Assembly: GCA_030538335.1 (NCBI GenBank) | Contig: JAUNUE010000079.1 | Coordinates: forward strand, 1 to 7,913 | DNA from: Allobrachymonas sp. | GTDB lineage: Bacteria; Pseudomonadota; Gammaproteobacteria; Burkholderiales; Burkholderiaceae_C | Direction: 5' to 3' | DNA: 7,913 nucleotides | Shown: positions 1-6,390 of the stretch, in pieces | How positions within the stretch are numbered: position 1 is the first letter of the stretch | Layout of the letters: the number at the start of each line of letters is the position of its first letter | Translations under genes and position numbers: made by a program | The notes under the pieces: model-generated | The model's database searches: none | What the model saw: the letters and a program-made list of their open reading frames with translations, nothing else | Told to the model about the DNA's origin: nothing

Positions 1-16
1 GTCAAACCTTGGCAGT

Positions 17-43
17 CCCCCGGCAAAGCCGGGGGTTTTCCTT
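17..43 (+). terminator. Rho-independent terminator of an upstream plus-strand gene
   Basis: An 8-bp perfect GC-only stem (CCCCCGGC at 17-24 pairing with GCCGGGGG at 28-35) closes on an AAA loop. It is followed directly by TTTTCCTT. The T-run lies only on the plus-strand side; read on the minus strand the hairpin is followed by ACTGCC, so it should stop rightward transcription only. It therefore implies a plus-strand gene ending just left of the window, convergent with the minus-strand operon that ends at rlmH. Confidence 0.88.
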
Positions 44-60
44 GGATAAATAACTGAACA

Positions 61-123
61 CCGTTCGCCCTGAGGTATCGAAGGGCAAGGCGCATCAGGG
101 CTTCGATACCTCAGCCCGAACGG
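61..123. repeat. Imperfect inverted repeat with nested hairpins (REP-like element)
   Basis: The arm at 61-83 and the reverse complement of the arm at 101-123 agree at 21 of 23 positions, around a 17-base centre (84-100). Each arm, extended by three bases, is also a small hairpin: GCCC at 67-70 can pair with GGGC at 83-86, and GGGC at 98-101 with GCCC at 114-117. The only differences between the two copies fall in these stems and are compensatory. Words of the type CCGTTCG...CTGAG...TCGAAG are, from memory, common dispersed repeats in betaproteobacterial intergenic DNA. It lies between two convergent transcription units and may form a strong RNA hairpin downstream of rlmH, but no proper U-tract follows on either strand, so I do not call it a terminator. 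Confidence 0.8.
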
Positions 124-169
124 ATCGGAAAAAATTGCCCGGTCATTTGCAGAATGAATTAAAGTGACT

Positions 170-193
170 CTCTGCGTTCTCTGCGCCTCTGCG
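170..193. repeat. Three near-tandem CTCTGCG words
   Basis: CTCTGCG occurs at 170-176, 179-185 and 187-193, separated by TT and C. This gives a pyrimidine-rich stretch followed by GTGAAAC. It lies in the non-coding stretch downstream of rlmH. I recall similar CTCTGCG/CTTTGCG runs ending in GGTGAA as dispersed intergenic sequences in unrelated bacterial genomes, but this is recollection and was not checked. The words are clear in the sequence; their function is unknown. Confidence 0.5.
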
Positions 194-236
194 GTGAAAC
201 AGGTTTCAAGGCTTTATGCACCATCACGGCAGCGCC

Positions 237-719
237 CTATTCCCGATGGTACGGATGCCCGGCATGGATCGACCAGGCGCGGTACAACTGCTCTGCCAGC
301 AGCACCCGCGCCAATGCATGCGGCAGCGTCAGGTCTGACAGGCGGATGCGTTCGTGCGCGCTTTGGCGCAGTTCTGGCAACAAGCCATCTGGCCCGCCGA
401 TCAACAACACCACATCGTCACCCGCCTGTTGCCAGTCACGCAGTTTGTCGGCCAGGGCCTTGGTGGTCAACGCCGTGCCGCGCTCGTCCAGCGCCACCTG
501 GTGGCAATGCTTGCCAGCGGCGCTTTCAATGGCGGCCTGGATGCGTTGCGCTTCGGCCTGCATCAACTGCTGCGCCGTCTTGCCGCCGCTGCGCGGCTCG
601 GTTTTGACGGTACGGCATTCCAGTCGCAACTCGGGCGGAAAGCGCTTGGCGTAATCGTCAAACGCGGTCTGCGCCCAGTCGGGCATTTTCTGGCCTACGG
701 CCACGATCAGCAGTTTCAT
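237..719 (-). CDS. rlmH: 23S rRNA (pseudouridine1915-N3)-methyltransferase RlmH
   Basis: RlmH is a small SPOUT-class enzyme that uses S-adenosylmethionine to methylate N3 of pseudouridine 1915 in helix 69 of 23S rRNA, acting on assembled 70S ribosomes. The 160-residue product is close to the usual length of about 155. It begins MKLLIVAVGQKMPDW, carries the GGPDG loop at residues 108-112 that helps form the knotted cofactor site, LDERG at 77-81, and ends EQLYRAWSI (143-151) and HPYHRE (155-160), all typical of the family. The ATG overlaps the TGA of the upstream gene by 4 bp (ATGA), and no good ribosome binding site is seen, which fits translational coupling. It is the last gene of the purD-led minus-strand run. 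In many bacteria rlmH directly follows rsfS; here an extra gene separates them. Confidence 0.97.
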   Translation of the reverse strand: MKLLIVAVGQKMPDWAQTAFDDYAKRFPPELRLECRTVKTEPRSGGKTAQQLMQAEAQRIQAAIESAAGKHCHQVALDERGTALTTKALADKLRDWQQAGDDVVLLIGGPDGLLPELRQSAHERIRLSDLTLPHALARVLLAEQLYRAWSIHAGHPYHRE

Positions 720-1987
720 GGGGTGTCTGGCAGATGGCTTTTTTTCACCGCATCAGAAGTGGCCACATCGCTGGCGGCAATGAGACGGTTGAGATACCGT
801 TTTGCCAATGTTACTGCCAGCGCCACGGTCAATAAAAGCCAGAAAGTGATCGACATCCAGCGTCGGCTTTTTTCCTGGGCAAGTGCGTGGATGCGTTCGC
901 GTGAAAAGGTGTTGCTGTCTTGCACGCGCTGGCCGCTTTCATCCACATAGTCAATATGGCGCACCACACGCACCGCAGGGCGGTATTGCCGCCAGACTTC
1001 AAGGGTAAGCTGGTTGACCTGAAGAGGCTTGCTGTGGCGGCTGCGGCAAAACGAATCGTGCAACCCTTCGCACGACAGCCATTGCTGTTGCCTGCCCGGC
1101 TGCAACAACACCAGCCTCAACTCCATCGCATTGCTGCCCCTGCCACCTATACGCCGGGCCTGCGTCTTGACCTGGGTGTATTGCACAACTTCAGGCGGCG
1201 CGTCGGGCGCGGCCAGCACGGGGTTGTCTTTATGGTCAAACCCGTTTTGCAACAGTATCAATAAGCCCATCATCACGACAACAATACCTGTTGCCCATTG
1301 GGCGACGGCAAACTGCAGCCGCCAACCCTGCAACGGGTGCAGATTGGCGATCAGTTGCGCTTCTGTGGTGGGGCGGATGCGCTGGTTTACATCGCGCAGT
1401 TGCAGGCGCTGGGCCAAGCGGTACGACAGCAGCCGCAAATGGGCGGCCGCGGCGTGGGTGTTGGTGTAGCAATCCATCAAGGTGGCAACATGGCCACGAC
1501 TGGCATGCGTAAGGAACAGGGAGCATAAGCGCTGGTTCAAACCAAACGCCTCGTTCAGCACATGCGTTTGCCGCAGTTGGCCTTTGCGGTACAGCCGCAA
1601 GGTGCGCGAAGCCATATCTAGTTGCCAGTACCCCTCAGGTGTAAAGCTGGCCCGCCCATAATACGCGTTGCTCCTGGCACCCGTCTTGCCGCTAAACAGG
1701 TCGAGCAAAAACAGCATACTGCCAATCACATACATGGTTGACCAGAACGGCCACGGCGCAGGCAAAAAGCCCAACCAGCCTGCGCTGGCCACCGCCACAC
1801 CCAGCAGGCCATTGATGCCAAGCCTGCGGCGCAAGATTCTGGTCTGCTCCCGGCTGTAGTGCGGCGACTCATCCCCCCAATAAAGCACCCGGGGCGATTG
1901 CTCCAGCTCACGCAGCAGGCGCTGCACCATTTGCAGCGCACTTTCTGTCCAGATGATGGCAGGTGGTGGGTTGGGCGTCGCTTCCAC
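716..1987 (-). CDS. Uncharacterised four-helix membrane protein
   Basis: I do not recognise this 423-residue protein. Four hydrophobic segments stand out at roughly residues 57-76, 81-98, 228-247 and 377-396. Between the second and third lies an Arg-rich domain of about 130 residues (99-227); between the third and fourth lies another of similar size (248-376) containing C306 and C314. By the positive-inside rule the first domain and both ends are probably cytoplasmic and the 248-376 domain periplasmic, where the two cysteines could form a disulfide; this is inference. No signal peptide or catalytic motif is evident. The start is GTG; a GGAGG seven bases upstream decides it. The gene begins 31 bp after rsfS and its TGA overlaps the rlmH ATG, so it is in the operon. 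Its product could be a membrane-anchored accessory protein, but nothing in the sequence gives a function. Confidence 0.82.
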   Translation of the reverse strand: MEATPNPPPAIIWTESALQMVQRLLRELEQSPRVLYWGDESPHYSREQTRILRRRLGINGLLGVAVASAGWLGFLPAPWPFWSTMYVIGSMLFLLDLFSGKTGARSNAYYGRASFTPEGYWQLDMASRTLRLYRKGQLRQTHVLNEAFGLNQRLCSLFLTHASRGHVATLMDCYTNTHAAAAHLRLLSYRLAQRLQLRDVNQRIRPTTEAQLIANLHPLQGWRLQFAVAQWATGIVVVMMGLLILLQNGFDHKDNPVLAAPDAPPEVVQYTQVKTQARRIGGRGSNAMELRLVLLQPGRQQQWLSCEGLHDSFCRSRHSKPLQVNQLTLEVWRQYRPAVRVVRHIDYVDESGQRVQDSNTFSRERIHALAQEKSRRWMSITFWLLLTVALAVTLAKRYLNRLIAASDVATSDAVKKSHLPDTP

Positions 1988-1994
1988 GATGAAT

Positions 1995-1999
1995 CCTCC
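1995..1999 (-). promoter_or_regulatory. Strong ribosome binding site for the membrane protein gene
   Basis: GGAGG (within CGGAGGA on the minus strand) lies seven bases before the GTG at 1987. It is the clearest Shine-Dalgarno sequence in the minus-strand operon. It supports GTG as the start of the 423-residue protein and suggests that this gene is initiated independently rather than by coupling to rsfS. Confidence 0.75.
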
Positions 2000-2019
2000 G
2001 TCACCACAAACACGTTTCC

Positions 2020-2748
2020 TTATGTCACCCGTTTGCGCGCAGTACCTGAAGGGGTTGCGGCCTTTTTGGCGACCGTTTTGGTGCTGGTGGTGGTTTTGGC
2101 AGATGCCACAGCAGCCCTGGGTTTACGGGCTACAGGCTTTGCAGCGGCAGTGGTGGTTTTTGCTGAAGCGGTAGCCGTTTTTGCCGCAGGCTTGCGCACT
2201 GCTTTGGCCGGTTCTTTGGTGGCTTTTGAAGCCGCTTTTTTGCTCTCTGCGGGCGCTTTGGCAGCCGCAGTTTCTGCCGCCTTGGCTTCTTTTTTGGCGA
2301 CAGTTCTGGCCGCTGTGCGTGACAGCGGTTTTTTCGCTGCGGCGGTTTTGGATGCGGGGGCTTTGCCGATGCGCATGCGCACGGGCTTCTCGCCCCAGAT
2401 GTCTTCAAGCGTGTAGTACTGGCGGATGGCGGGTTGCATGATGTGCACCACAGCCGGGCCGCAATCGACGATGATCCATTCGCCGTTTTCTTCGCCCTCG
2501 ATGCGCGGCTTGGGGAACCCTGCTTCGCGTACCGCATCGCGCACGCTGGCGGCCAGCGCCTTGGTCTGGCGGTTGCTGGTGCCGCTGGCGATGATCACGC
2601 GCTCGAACAGCGCCGATAGATGCTCGGTATCAAATACCTGGATGTCTAGCGCCTTGACATCTTCCAACCCATCCACAATGGCGCGTTGCAGTTTCTGGAT
2701 GGCGGCTTTTGCGGACTTTTCGGTGGAAGTTTCGGTGGGCATGGGCAT
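2020..2748 (-). CDS. rsfS: Ribosome silencing factor RsfS with long basic C-terminal tail
   Basis: RsfS (Iojap/YbeB family) binds ribosomal protein L14 on the 50S subunit and blocks joining with 30S, lowering translation when nutrients are scarce. The family core occupies about residues 15-125: ALDIQVFDTE, VIIASGTSNRQTKALA (51-66), GEENGEWIIVDCGPAVVHIMQP (start at 85), and YYTLEDIWGE (111-120). Typical proteins stop near here at 105-120 residues. This one continues to 242 with an Ala/Lys-rich tail, described separately. I place the start at the ATG at 2748; a TTG codon directly before it is less likely. The ATG shares its A with the nadD stop (TGATG), so translation is probably coupled; no clear ribosome binding site is visible. 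Confidence 0.95.
   Translation of the reverse strand: MPMPTETSTEKSAKAAIQKLQRAIVDGLEDVKALDIQVFDTEHLSALFERVIIASGTSNRQTKALAASVRDAVREAGFPKPRIEGEENGEWIIVDCGPAVVHIMQPAIRQYYTLEDIWGEKPVRMRIGKAPASKTAAAKKPLSRTAARTVAKKEAKAAETAAAKAPAESKKAASKATKEPAKAVRKPAAKTATASAKTTTAAAKPVARKPRAAVASAKTTTSTKTVAKKAATPSGTARKRVT
2023..2358 (-). other. Histone-H1-like Ala/Lys tail of RsfS (residues 131-242)
   Basis: These 112 residues contain 37 Ala, 22 Lys and 7 Arg but only 4 Glu and no Asp, so the segment is strongly positive and almost certainly unfolded. ASAKTTT occurs twice, at residues 194-200 and 215-221, which is 63 bp apart in the DNA, suggesting growth by internal duplication. The composition resembles bacterial H1-like and AlgP-like tails that bind nucleic acid. 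Binding to rRNA or DNA is inferred from charge alone. The reading frame is open throughout and in phase with the core, so it is not a frameshift product. Confidence 0.85.
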
Positions 2749-3431
2749 CAATGAGGGGTCAAATAAAGGTGATGGTCTTCAATATACTGCGCCACGGCAG
2801 GCGGCACAAGCGTTTGCAACCAGGCCAGCCGCTCGTGTGGCGTCAGTGCCGCACGTTGCTGCAGACCTTGGCGGATGGCGGTGGAACTGATGGGGCTGGC
2901 GGGCAAGTGTAATGGCACGGCACGCACGCCAGCGGGGGGCTGCAAAGGTTTTTCTGTGTTGCCTGCACTTTCGTTTTCATCAGGGCGCGCCAGCACGGCC
3001 ACCGTCATTTCGCGCAACAGGTCTTCGGCACGCTGCCACAGCGGCAAGGTGTGCAGCAGGTCCTCGCCCATCACCAGAAACCAGTCGGTGGCCTGCCCCA
3101 TATGCGCAGGGCGCGCCTGCAGTTCGCGCAAGGTATCGATGGTGTAGGTGGTGCCCGCGCGCTGCAATTCGCAATCGTCCACATGCACTTGGGACACGCC
3201 GTCAAAAGCCAGACGCGCCATCGCCAGCCGGTGCGGGCCTGCGGTGAGCCGGCGCTGTTTCATCCACGGCTGGCCGGTAGGGATGATGTAGAGCACATCC
3301 AGCGCAAGCTGCTGCACCGCCGCAGCCGCCAGCGCCACATGCGCCTTGTGCGTGGGGTCAAACGCACCGCCGTAGATGCCTGCACGTTGACGGCAATGAA
3401 CGTTTGTGAGCGAATGCGCTCCTGTGTTCAT
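2748..3431 (-). CDS. nadD: Nicotinate-nucleotide adenylyltransferase NadD
   Basis: NadD transfers AMP from ATP to nicotinate mononucleotide, giving deamido-NAD and pyrophosphate, the penultimate step of NAD synthesis in the cytoplasm. The 227-residue product has the nucleotidyltransferase fold signatures: GIYGGAFDPTHKAH at 18-31 (the GxFDPxHxxH nucleotide-binding motif), TIDTLRELQ at 97-105, MGEDLLHTLPLW at 121-132, and SPISSTAIR at 179-187 (the ISSTxIR motif). The length is normal. I chose the ATG at 3431; the open frame runs further upstream to 3515, but that stretch lies inside purD and is not family-like. The gene starts four bases after the purD stop and ends in a TGATG overlap with rsfS. 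The nadD-rsfS pairing is widespread. Confidence 0.96.
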   Translation of the reverse strand: MNTGAHSLTNVHCRQRAGIYGGAFDPTHKAHVALAAAAVQQLALDVLYIIPTGQPWMKQRRLTAGPHRLAMARLAFDGVSQVHVDDCELQRAGTTYTIDTLRELQARPAHMGQATDWFLVMGEDLLHTLPLWQRAEDLLREMTVAVLARPDENESAGNTEKPLQPPAGVRAVPLHLPASPISSTAIRQGLQQRAALTPHERLAWLQTLVPPAVAQYIEDHHLYLTPH

Positions 3432-3435
3432 GGCT

Positions 3436-4722
3436 TCAGCCAAGCGCACGAAACCCGATATCGCGGCGGTACTGCATCCCCGCCATTTGCACCTGTTGCA
3501 AGGCCTCATAGGCACGGCTTTGCGCCTGTTTGGTGTTGCCGCCTAGCGCCGTCACGCACAGCACGCGGCCACCGTTGCTGCGCAGTTCGCCTTCGTGCAG
3601 TTGCGTGCCTGCGTGGAACACCTTGACCTCATCGGTATCAGCAGGCAACTGCGCAATGGCATCGCCCTTGCGCGGGCTGGCCGGGTAGCCGTGTGCGGCC
3701 ACCACCACGCCCAGCGCCACGCGGTGGTCCCACTGCAGGCCAAAGTCAGCCAGCGGCTTGGCGTGCGCCGGATCGGTGGCGGCCCACAGCAGTTCAAACA
3801 AATCGCTTTTCAGCCGCATCAAGATCGGCTGCGTTTCAGGGTCGCCCATGCGGCAGTTGAACTCCAGCGTCTTGACCTTGCCCTCAGGCGAAATCATCAA
3901 CCCGGCATACAAAAATCCGGTGTAGGGAATGCCGTCTTTGGCCATGCCTTTGAGGGTCGGCAAAATCACCTCGCGCATGGTGCGTGCGTGCACCTCGGCT
4001 GTAACGACGGGTGCAGGCGAGTACGCACCCATGCCGCCCGTGTTGGGGCCTTGGTCGCCGTCTTGCAGGCGCTTGTGATCCTGGCTGGTGGCCAATGCGG
4101 CCACATCGGTGCCGTTGCACACCACCATGAAGCTGGCTTCTTCGCCGTGCAGAAACTCCTCGATCACCACGCGCGCTTCGCCGTTGTGCTGCACGCCGAG
4201 GGTGTTGGCCTCCAGCATGTCGGCCACTGCTGCGTGCGCTTCTTCCACCGTTTGTGCCACCACCACGCCTTTGCCTGCGGCCAGGCCGTCGGCCTTGATC
4301 ACAATGGGCGCGCCCAATTTGTCGATATAGGCGTGGGCAGCAGCGACCTCGGTAAACGTCTCGAACGCTGCGGTAGGAATGCCATGGCGTTGCATGAAAG
4401 CCTTGCTGAAAGCCTTGGAACTTTCGAGCTGCGCAGCAGCCTGCGTCGGGCCAAAAATGCGCAAGCCTGCGGCGCGGAACATGTCCACCACACCTGCGGC
4501 CAGCGGCGCTTCGGGGCCGACCACCGTCAGGTCGATTTTGTTGGCTTGCGCCCATTGGCACAGTGCGGCCAGGTCCGTAAGGGGCACATTTTCCAGATGC
4601 TCATCTAGCGCCGTGCCACCGTTGCCCGGTGCCACATACACTTTGGATACGCGCTGCGCCTGCTGCATTTTCCAGGCCAGCGCATGCTCGCGGCCACCGC
4701 CGCCAATAACGAGGATTTTCAT
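3436..4722 (-). CDS. purD: Phosphoribosylamine-glycine ligase PurD (GAR synthetase)
   Basis: PurD joins 5-phosphoribosylamine and glycine with ATP to give glycinamide ribonucleotide, the second step of de novo purine synthesis. The product from the ATG at 4722 is 428 residues, almost the same as the 429 of the E. coli enzyme. Visible motifs are GGGGREHAL at 7-15 (N domain), VIKADGLAAGKGV at 141-153 (ATP-grasp loop), DHKRLQDGDQGPNTGGMG from 215 (the PROSITE-type GARS signature), and EFNCRMGDPETQ at 287-298 (metal and ATP binding). An in-frame ATG at 4749 would add nine non-family residues and is rejected. It is the first gene of the minus-strand run and faces glcD across 168 bp. The ribosome binding site is weak. 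Confidence 0.97.
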   Translation of the reverse strand: MKILVIGGGGREHALAWKMQQAQRVSKVYVAPGNGGTALDEHLENVPLTDLAALCQWAQANKIDLTVVGPEAPLAAGVVDMFRAAGLRIFGPTQAAAQLESSKAFSKAFMQRHGIPTAAFETFTEVAAAHAYIDKLGAPIVIKADGLAAGKGVVVAQTVEEAHAAVADMLEANTLGVQHNGEARVVIEEFLHGEEASFMVVCNGTDVAALATSQDHKRLQDGDQGPNTGGMGAYSPAPVVTAEVHARTMREVILPTLKGMAKDGIPYTGFLYAGLMISPEGKVKTLEFNCRMGDPETQPILMRLKSDLFELLWAATDPAHAKPLADFGLQWDHRVALGVVVAAHGYPASPRKGDAIAQLPADTDEVKVFHAGTQLHEGELRSNGGRVLCVTALGGNTKQAQSRAYEALQQVQMAGMQYRRDIGFRALG

Positions 4723-4769
4723 AGATCTTGCCAAACTGTGCGCCCGCATGTGTTGGGGCGTAACTGCTG

Positions 4770-4775
4770 ATTATC
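4770..4775 (-). promoter_or_regulatory. Possible -10 box of the purD operon promoter
   Basis: GATAAT on the minus strand matches five of six bases of the sigma-70 -10 consensus and would give a leader of about 40 bases before the purD ATG. No convincing -35 hexamer lies 15-18 bp upstream; the region there is GC-rich. It touches the left arm of the inverted repeat at 4775-4848, so a factor bound there could affect this promoter. It is a weak call. Confidence 0.28.
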
Positions 4776-4848
4776 CGGGTTTTGCATGTCTGCACGCGCC
4801 CCGCGCCTTCAAATGGCACGGGTGGACAAAAACCCTAGCAAAACCCGG
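4775..4848. promoter_or_regulatory. Paired symmetric sites in the purD-glcD divergent region
   Basis: The 168-bp intergenic region (4723-4890) holds a perfect 11-bp inverted repeat: CCGGGTTTTGC at 4775-4785 and GCAAAACCCGG at 4838-4848. The centres are 63 bp apart, about six helical turns. The core AAAACCC appears a third time at 4829-4835, 11 bp from the copy at 4840-4846 and in the same direction. The layout looks like operator sites for a regulator acting on purD, glcD or both. Nothing identifies the regulator, and chance or a structural role is possible. I found no convincing glcD promoter; ATGGCA (4813-4818) and TAGCAA (4836-4841), 17 bp apart, are a poor match. Confidence 0.4.
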
Positions 4849-4890
4849 TGCCGCCGCATGGCACACTGCAGGCTTGCCATACGCGACACC

Positions 4891-6390
4891 ATGAACATTC
4901 TGTACGACGAACATCTGGACGGCGCCTTGCCCAAGGTAGACGCAAATGCCGTGCGCGCTGCGCTGCAGGCACGCATGCCCGATCTGCAGATTTTGCACCG
5001 CCCCGAGGAGATGCAGCCGTTTGAGTGCGATGGCCTTTCGGCCTACCGCACCATGCCCATGCTGGTGGTGCTGCCCGATACGCTGGCGCAGGTGCAGGCG
5101 ATTTTGCAGGTGTGCCACGCCATGCAGGTGCCCGTGGTGCCGCGCGGTGCGGGCACGGGCTTGTCGGCCGGGGCGCTGCCGCTGCCGTGCAGCGTGTTGC
5201 TGGTCATGGCCAGGTTTTCGCAAATTCTTGAGATCAACGCCGAGGGCGCGTATGCCCGCGTGCAGCCGGGCGTGCGCAACCTCGCCATCTCGCAAGCGGC
5301 AGCGCCTTATGGCTTGTACTACGCGCCCGACCCCTCATCGCAAATTGCCTGCTCCATTGGCGGCAATGTGGCTGAAAACGCAGGCGGCGTGCATTGCCTG
5401 AAGTATGGCCTGACGGTGCACAACATCCTGCAATTGCACATCCTCACCATGCAGGGCGAAGAGATGGTGCTGGGCAGCGAGGCGCTGGATGCCGCCGGTT
5501 TTGACCTGATGGCGCTGTTCACCGGCTCCGAAGGCATGCTGGGCGTGGTGACCGAGGTGCGCGTCAAGCTGCTGCCGCGCCCGCCCATGGCGCAGGTGTT
5601 GCTGGCGAGCTTTGCCGATGTGGCCTTGGCAGGCAACGCCGTGGGGGCGATTCTTGCCGCAGGCATCATCCCTGCGGGGTTGGAGATGATGGACCAACTG
5701 GCCATTGAAGCGGCAGAAGACTTCATCCACGCGGGCTACCCCACCGACGCGCAAGCCATTTTGCTGTGCGAGCTTGACGGCGTGGCCGACGATGTGACAG
5801 AAGATGTGGCGCTGGTGGCCGAGGTGCTGCGCGCATCGGGTGCTACGTCAGTGGCCGTATCGCAAAACGAGGCAGAGCGGCAGCGTTTCTGGGCCGGGCG
5901 TAAAAATGCGTTTCCGGCGGTGGGGCGCATTTCGCCTGATTACTATTGCATGGATGGCACCATTCCGAAGCGGCAACTGGCCACGGTGTTGCAAGGCATA
6001 GCAAGCTTGTCGCGCGAATACGGCCTGCGCGTGGCCAATGTGTTCCACGCCGGTGACGGCAATATGCACCCGCTGATCCTGTTTGATGCCAACTTGCCGG
6101 GCGAGCTGGAGCGGGCGGAGGCACTGGGCGGCGCCATCCTGGCGCTGTGCGTGCAGGTGGGCGGCACCATCACTGGCGAGCATGGTGTGGGGCGCGAAAA
6201 AATCAACCAGATGTGCGTGCAGTTCAACGACGACGAGATCACGCTGTTCCACGCCATCAAGGCGGCGTTTGACCCGGATCGCCTGCTCAACCCCGGCAAG
6301 AACATTCCCACGCTGCACCGCTGCGCCGAAATGGGCGCCATGCACATCCACCGCGGCCAGTTGCCGCACCCGGAACTGGAGCGGTTCTAA
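4891..6390 (+). CDS. glcD: Glycolate oxidase FAD-binding subunit GlcD
   Basis: GlcD is the main flavin subunit of the membrane-associated GlcDEF glycolate oxidase, which converts glycolate to glyoxylate (and also acts on D-lactate in some bacteria). From the ATG at 4891 it is 499 residues, the same length as E. coli GlcD, and begins MNILYDEHLDGALPKVD, close to that protein. The VAO-type FAD domain shows PRGAGTGLSAGALP at 84-97 and QIACSIGGNVAENAGGVHC from 151. The C-terminal FAD-oxidase domain shows HAGDGNMHP at 386-394, GEHGVGREK at 429-437 and NPGK at 467-470. The frame stays open upstream to 4786, but those 35 residues have no family character. No good ribosome binding site precedes the ATG. 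It is first of glcDEF. Confidence 0.97.
   Translation: MNILYDEHLDGALPKVDANAVRAALQARMPDLQILHRPEEMQPFECDGLSAYRTMPMLVVLPDTLAQVQAILQVCHAMQVPVVPRGAGTGLSAGALPLPCSVLLVMARFSQILEINAEGAYARVQPGVRNLAISQAAAPYGLYYAPDPSSQIACSIGGNVAENAGGVHCLKYGLTVHNILQLHILTMQGEEMVLGSEALDAAGFDLMALFTGSEGMLGVVTEVRVKLLPRPPMAQVLLASFADVALAGNAVGAILAAGIIPAGLEMMDQLAIEAAEDFIHAGYPTDAQAILLCELDGVADDVTEDVALVAEVLRASGATSVAVSQNEAERQRFWAGRKNAFPAVGRISPDYYCMDGTIPKRQLATVLQGIASLSREYGLRVANVFHAGDGNMHPLILFDANLPGELERAEALGGAILALCVQVGGTITGEHGVGREKINQMCVQFNDDEITLFHAIKAAFDPDRLLNPGKNIPTLHRCAEMGAMHIHRGQLPHPELERF

Noticed and set aside
129..134. Run of six A (six T on the minus strand) as the rlmH terminator tract
   Set aside because: No stable hairpin immediately precedes it in the minus-strand direction; only a 3-bp stem can be drawn.
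195..208. TGAAAC-AG-GTTTCA palindrome downstream of rlmH as a terminator
   Set aside because: The stem is AT-rich with a two-base loop and no T-run follows on either strand.
164..607. Plus-strand open frame starting in the intergenic region and running into rlmH
   Set aside because: Its beginning is the CTCTGCG repeat and the rest is antisense to rlmH; the protein is Arg/Pro/Ala-rich with no motif and no ribosome binding site.
2023..2358. The Lys/Ala stretch as a separate H1-like gene
   Set aside because: It is in phase with the RsfS core with no stop between, and has no ribosome binding site or start codon of its own.
3595..4608. Open frame of 337 codons on the plus strand opposite purD
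   Set aside because: It lies wholly antisense to a clear purD gene, has a His/Gln/Arg-rich composition typical of the reverse of a GC-rich gene, and shows no family motif.
4786..4890. In-frame 35-residue N-terminal extension of GlcD
   Set aside because: The extension has no family similarity, while the ATG at 4891 gives exactly the usual 499 residues and the expected first residues.
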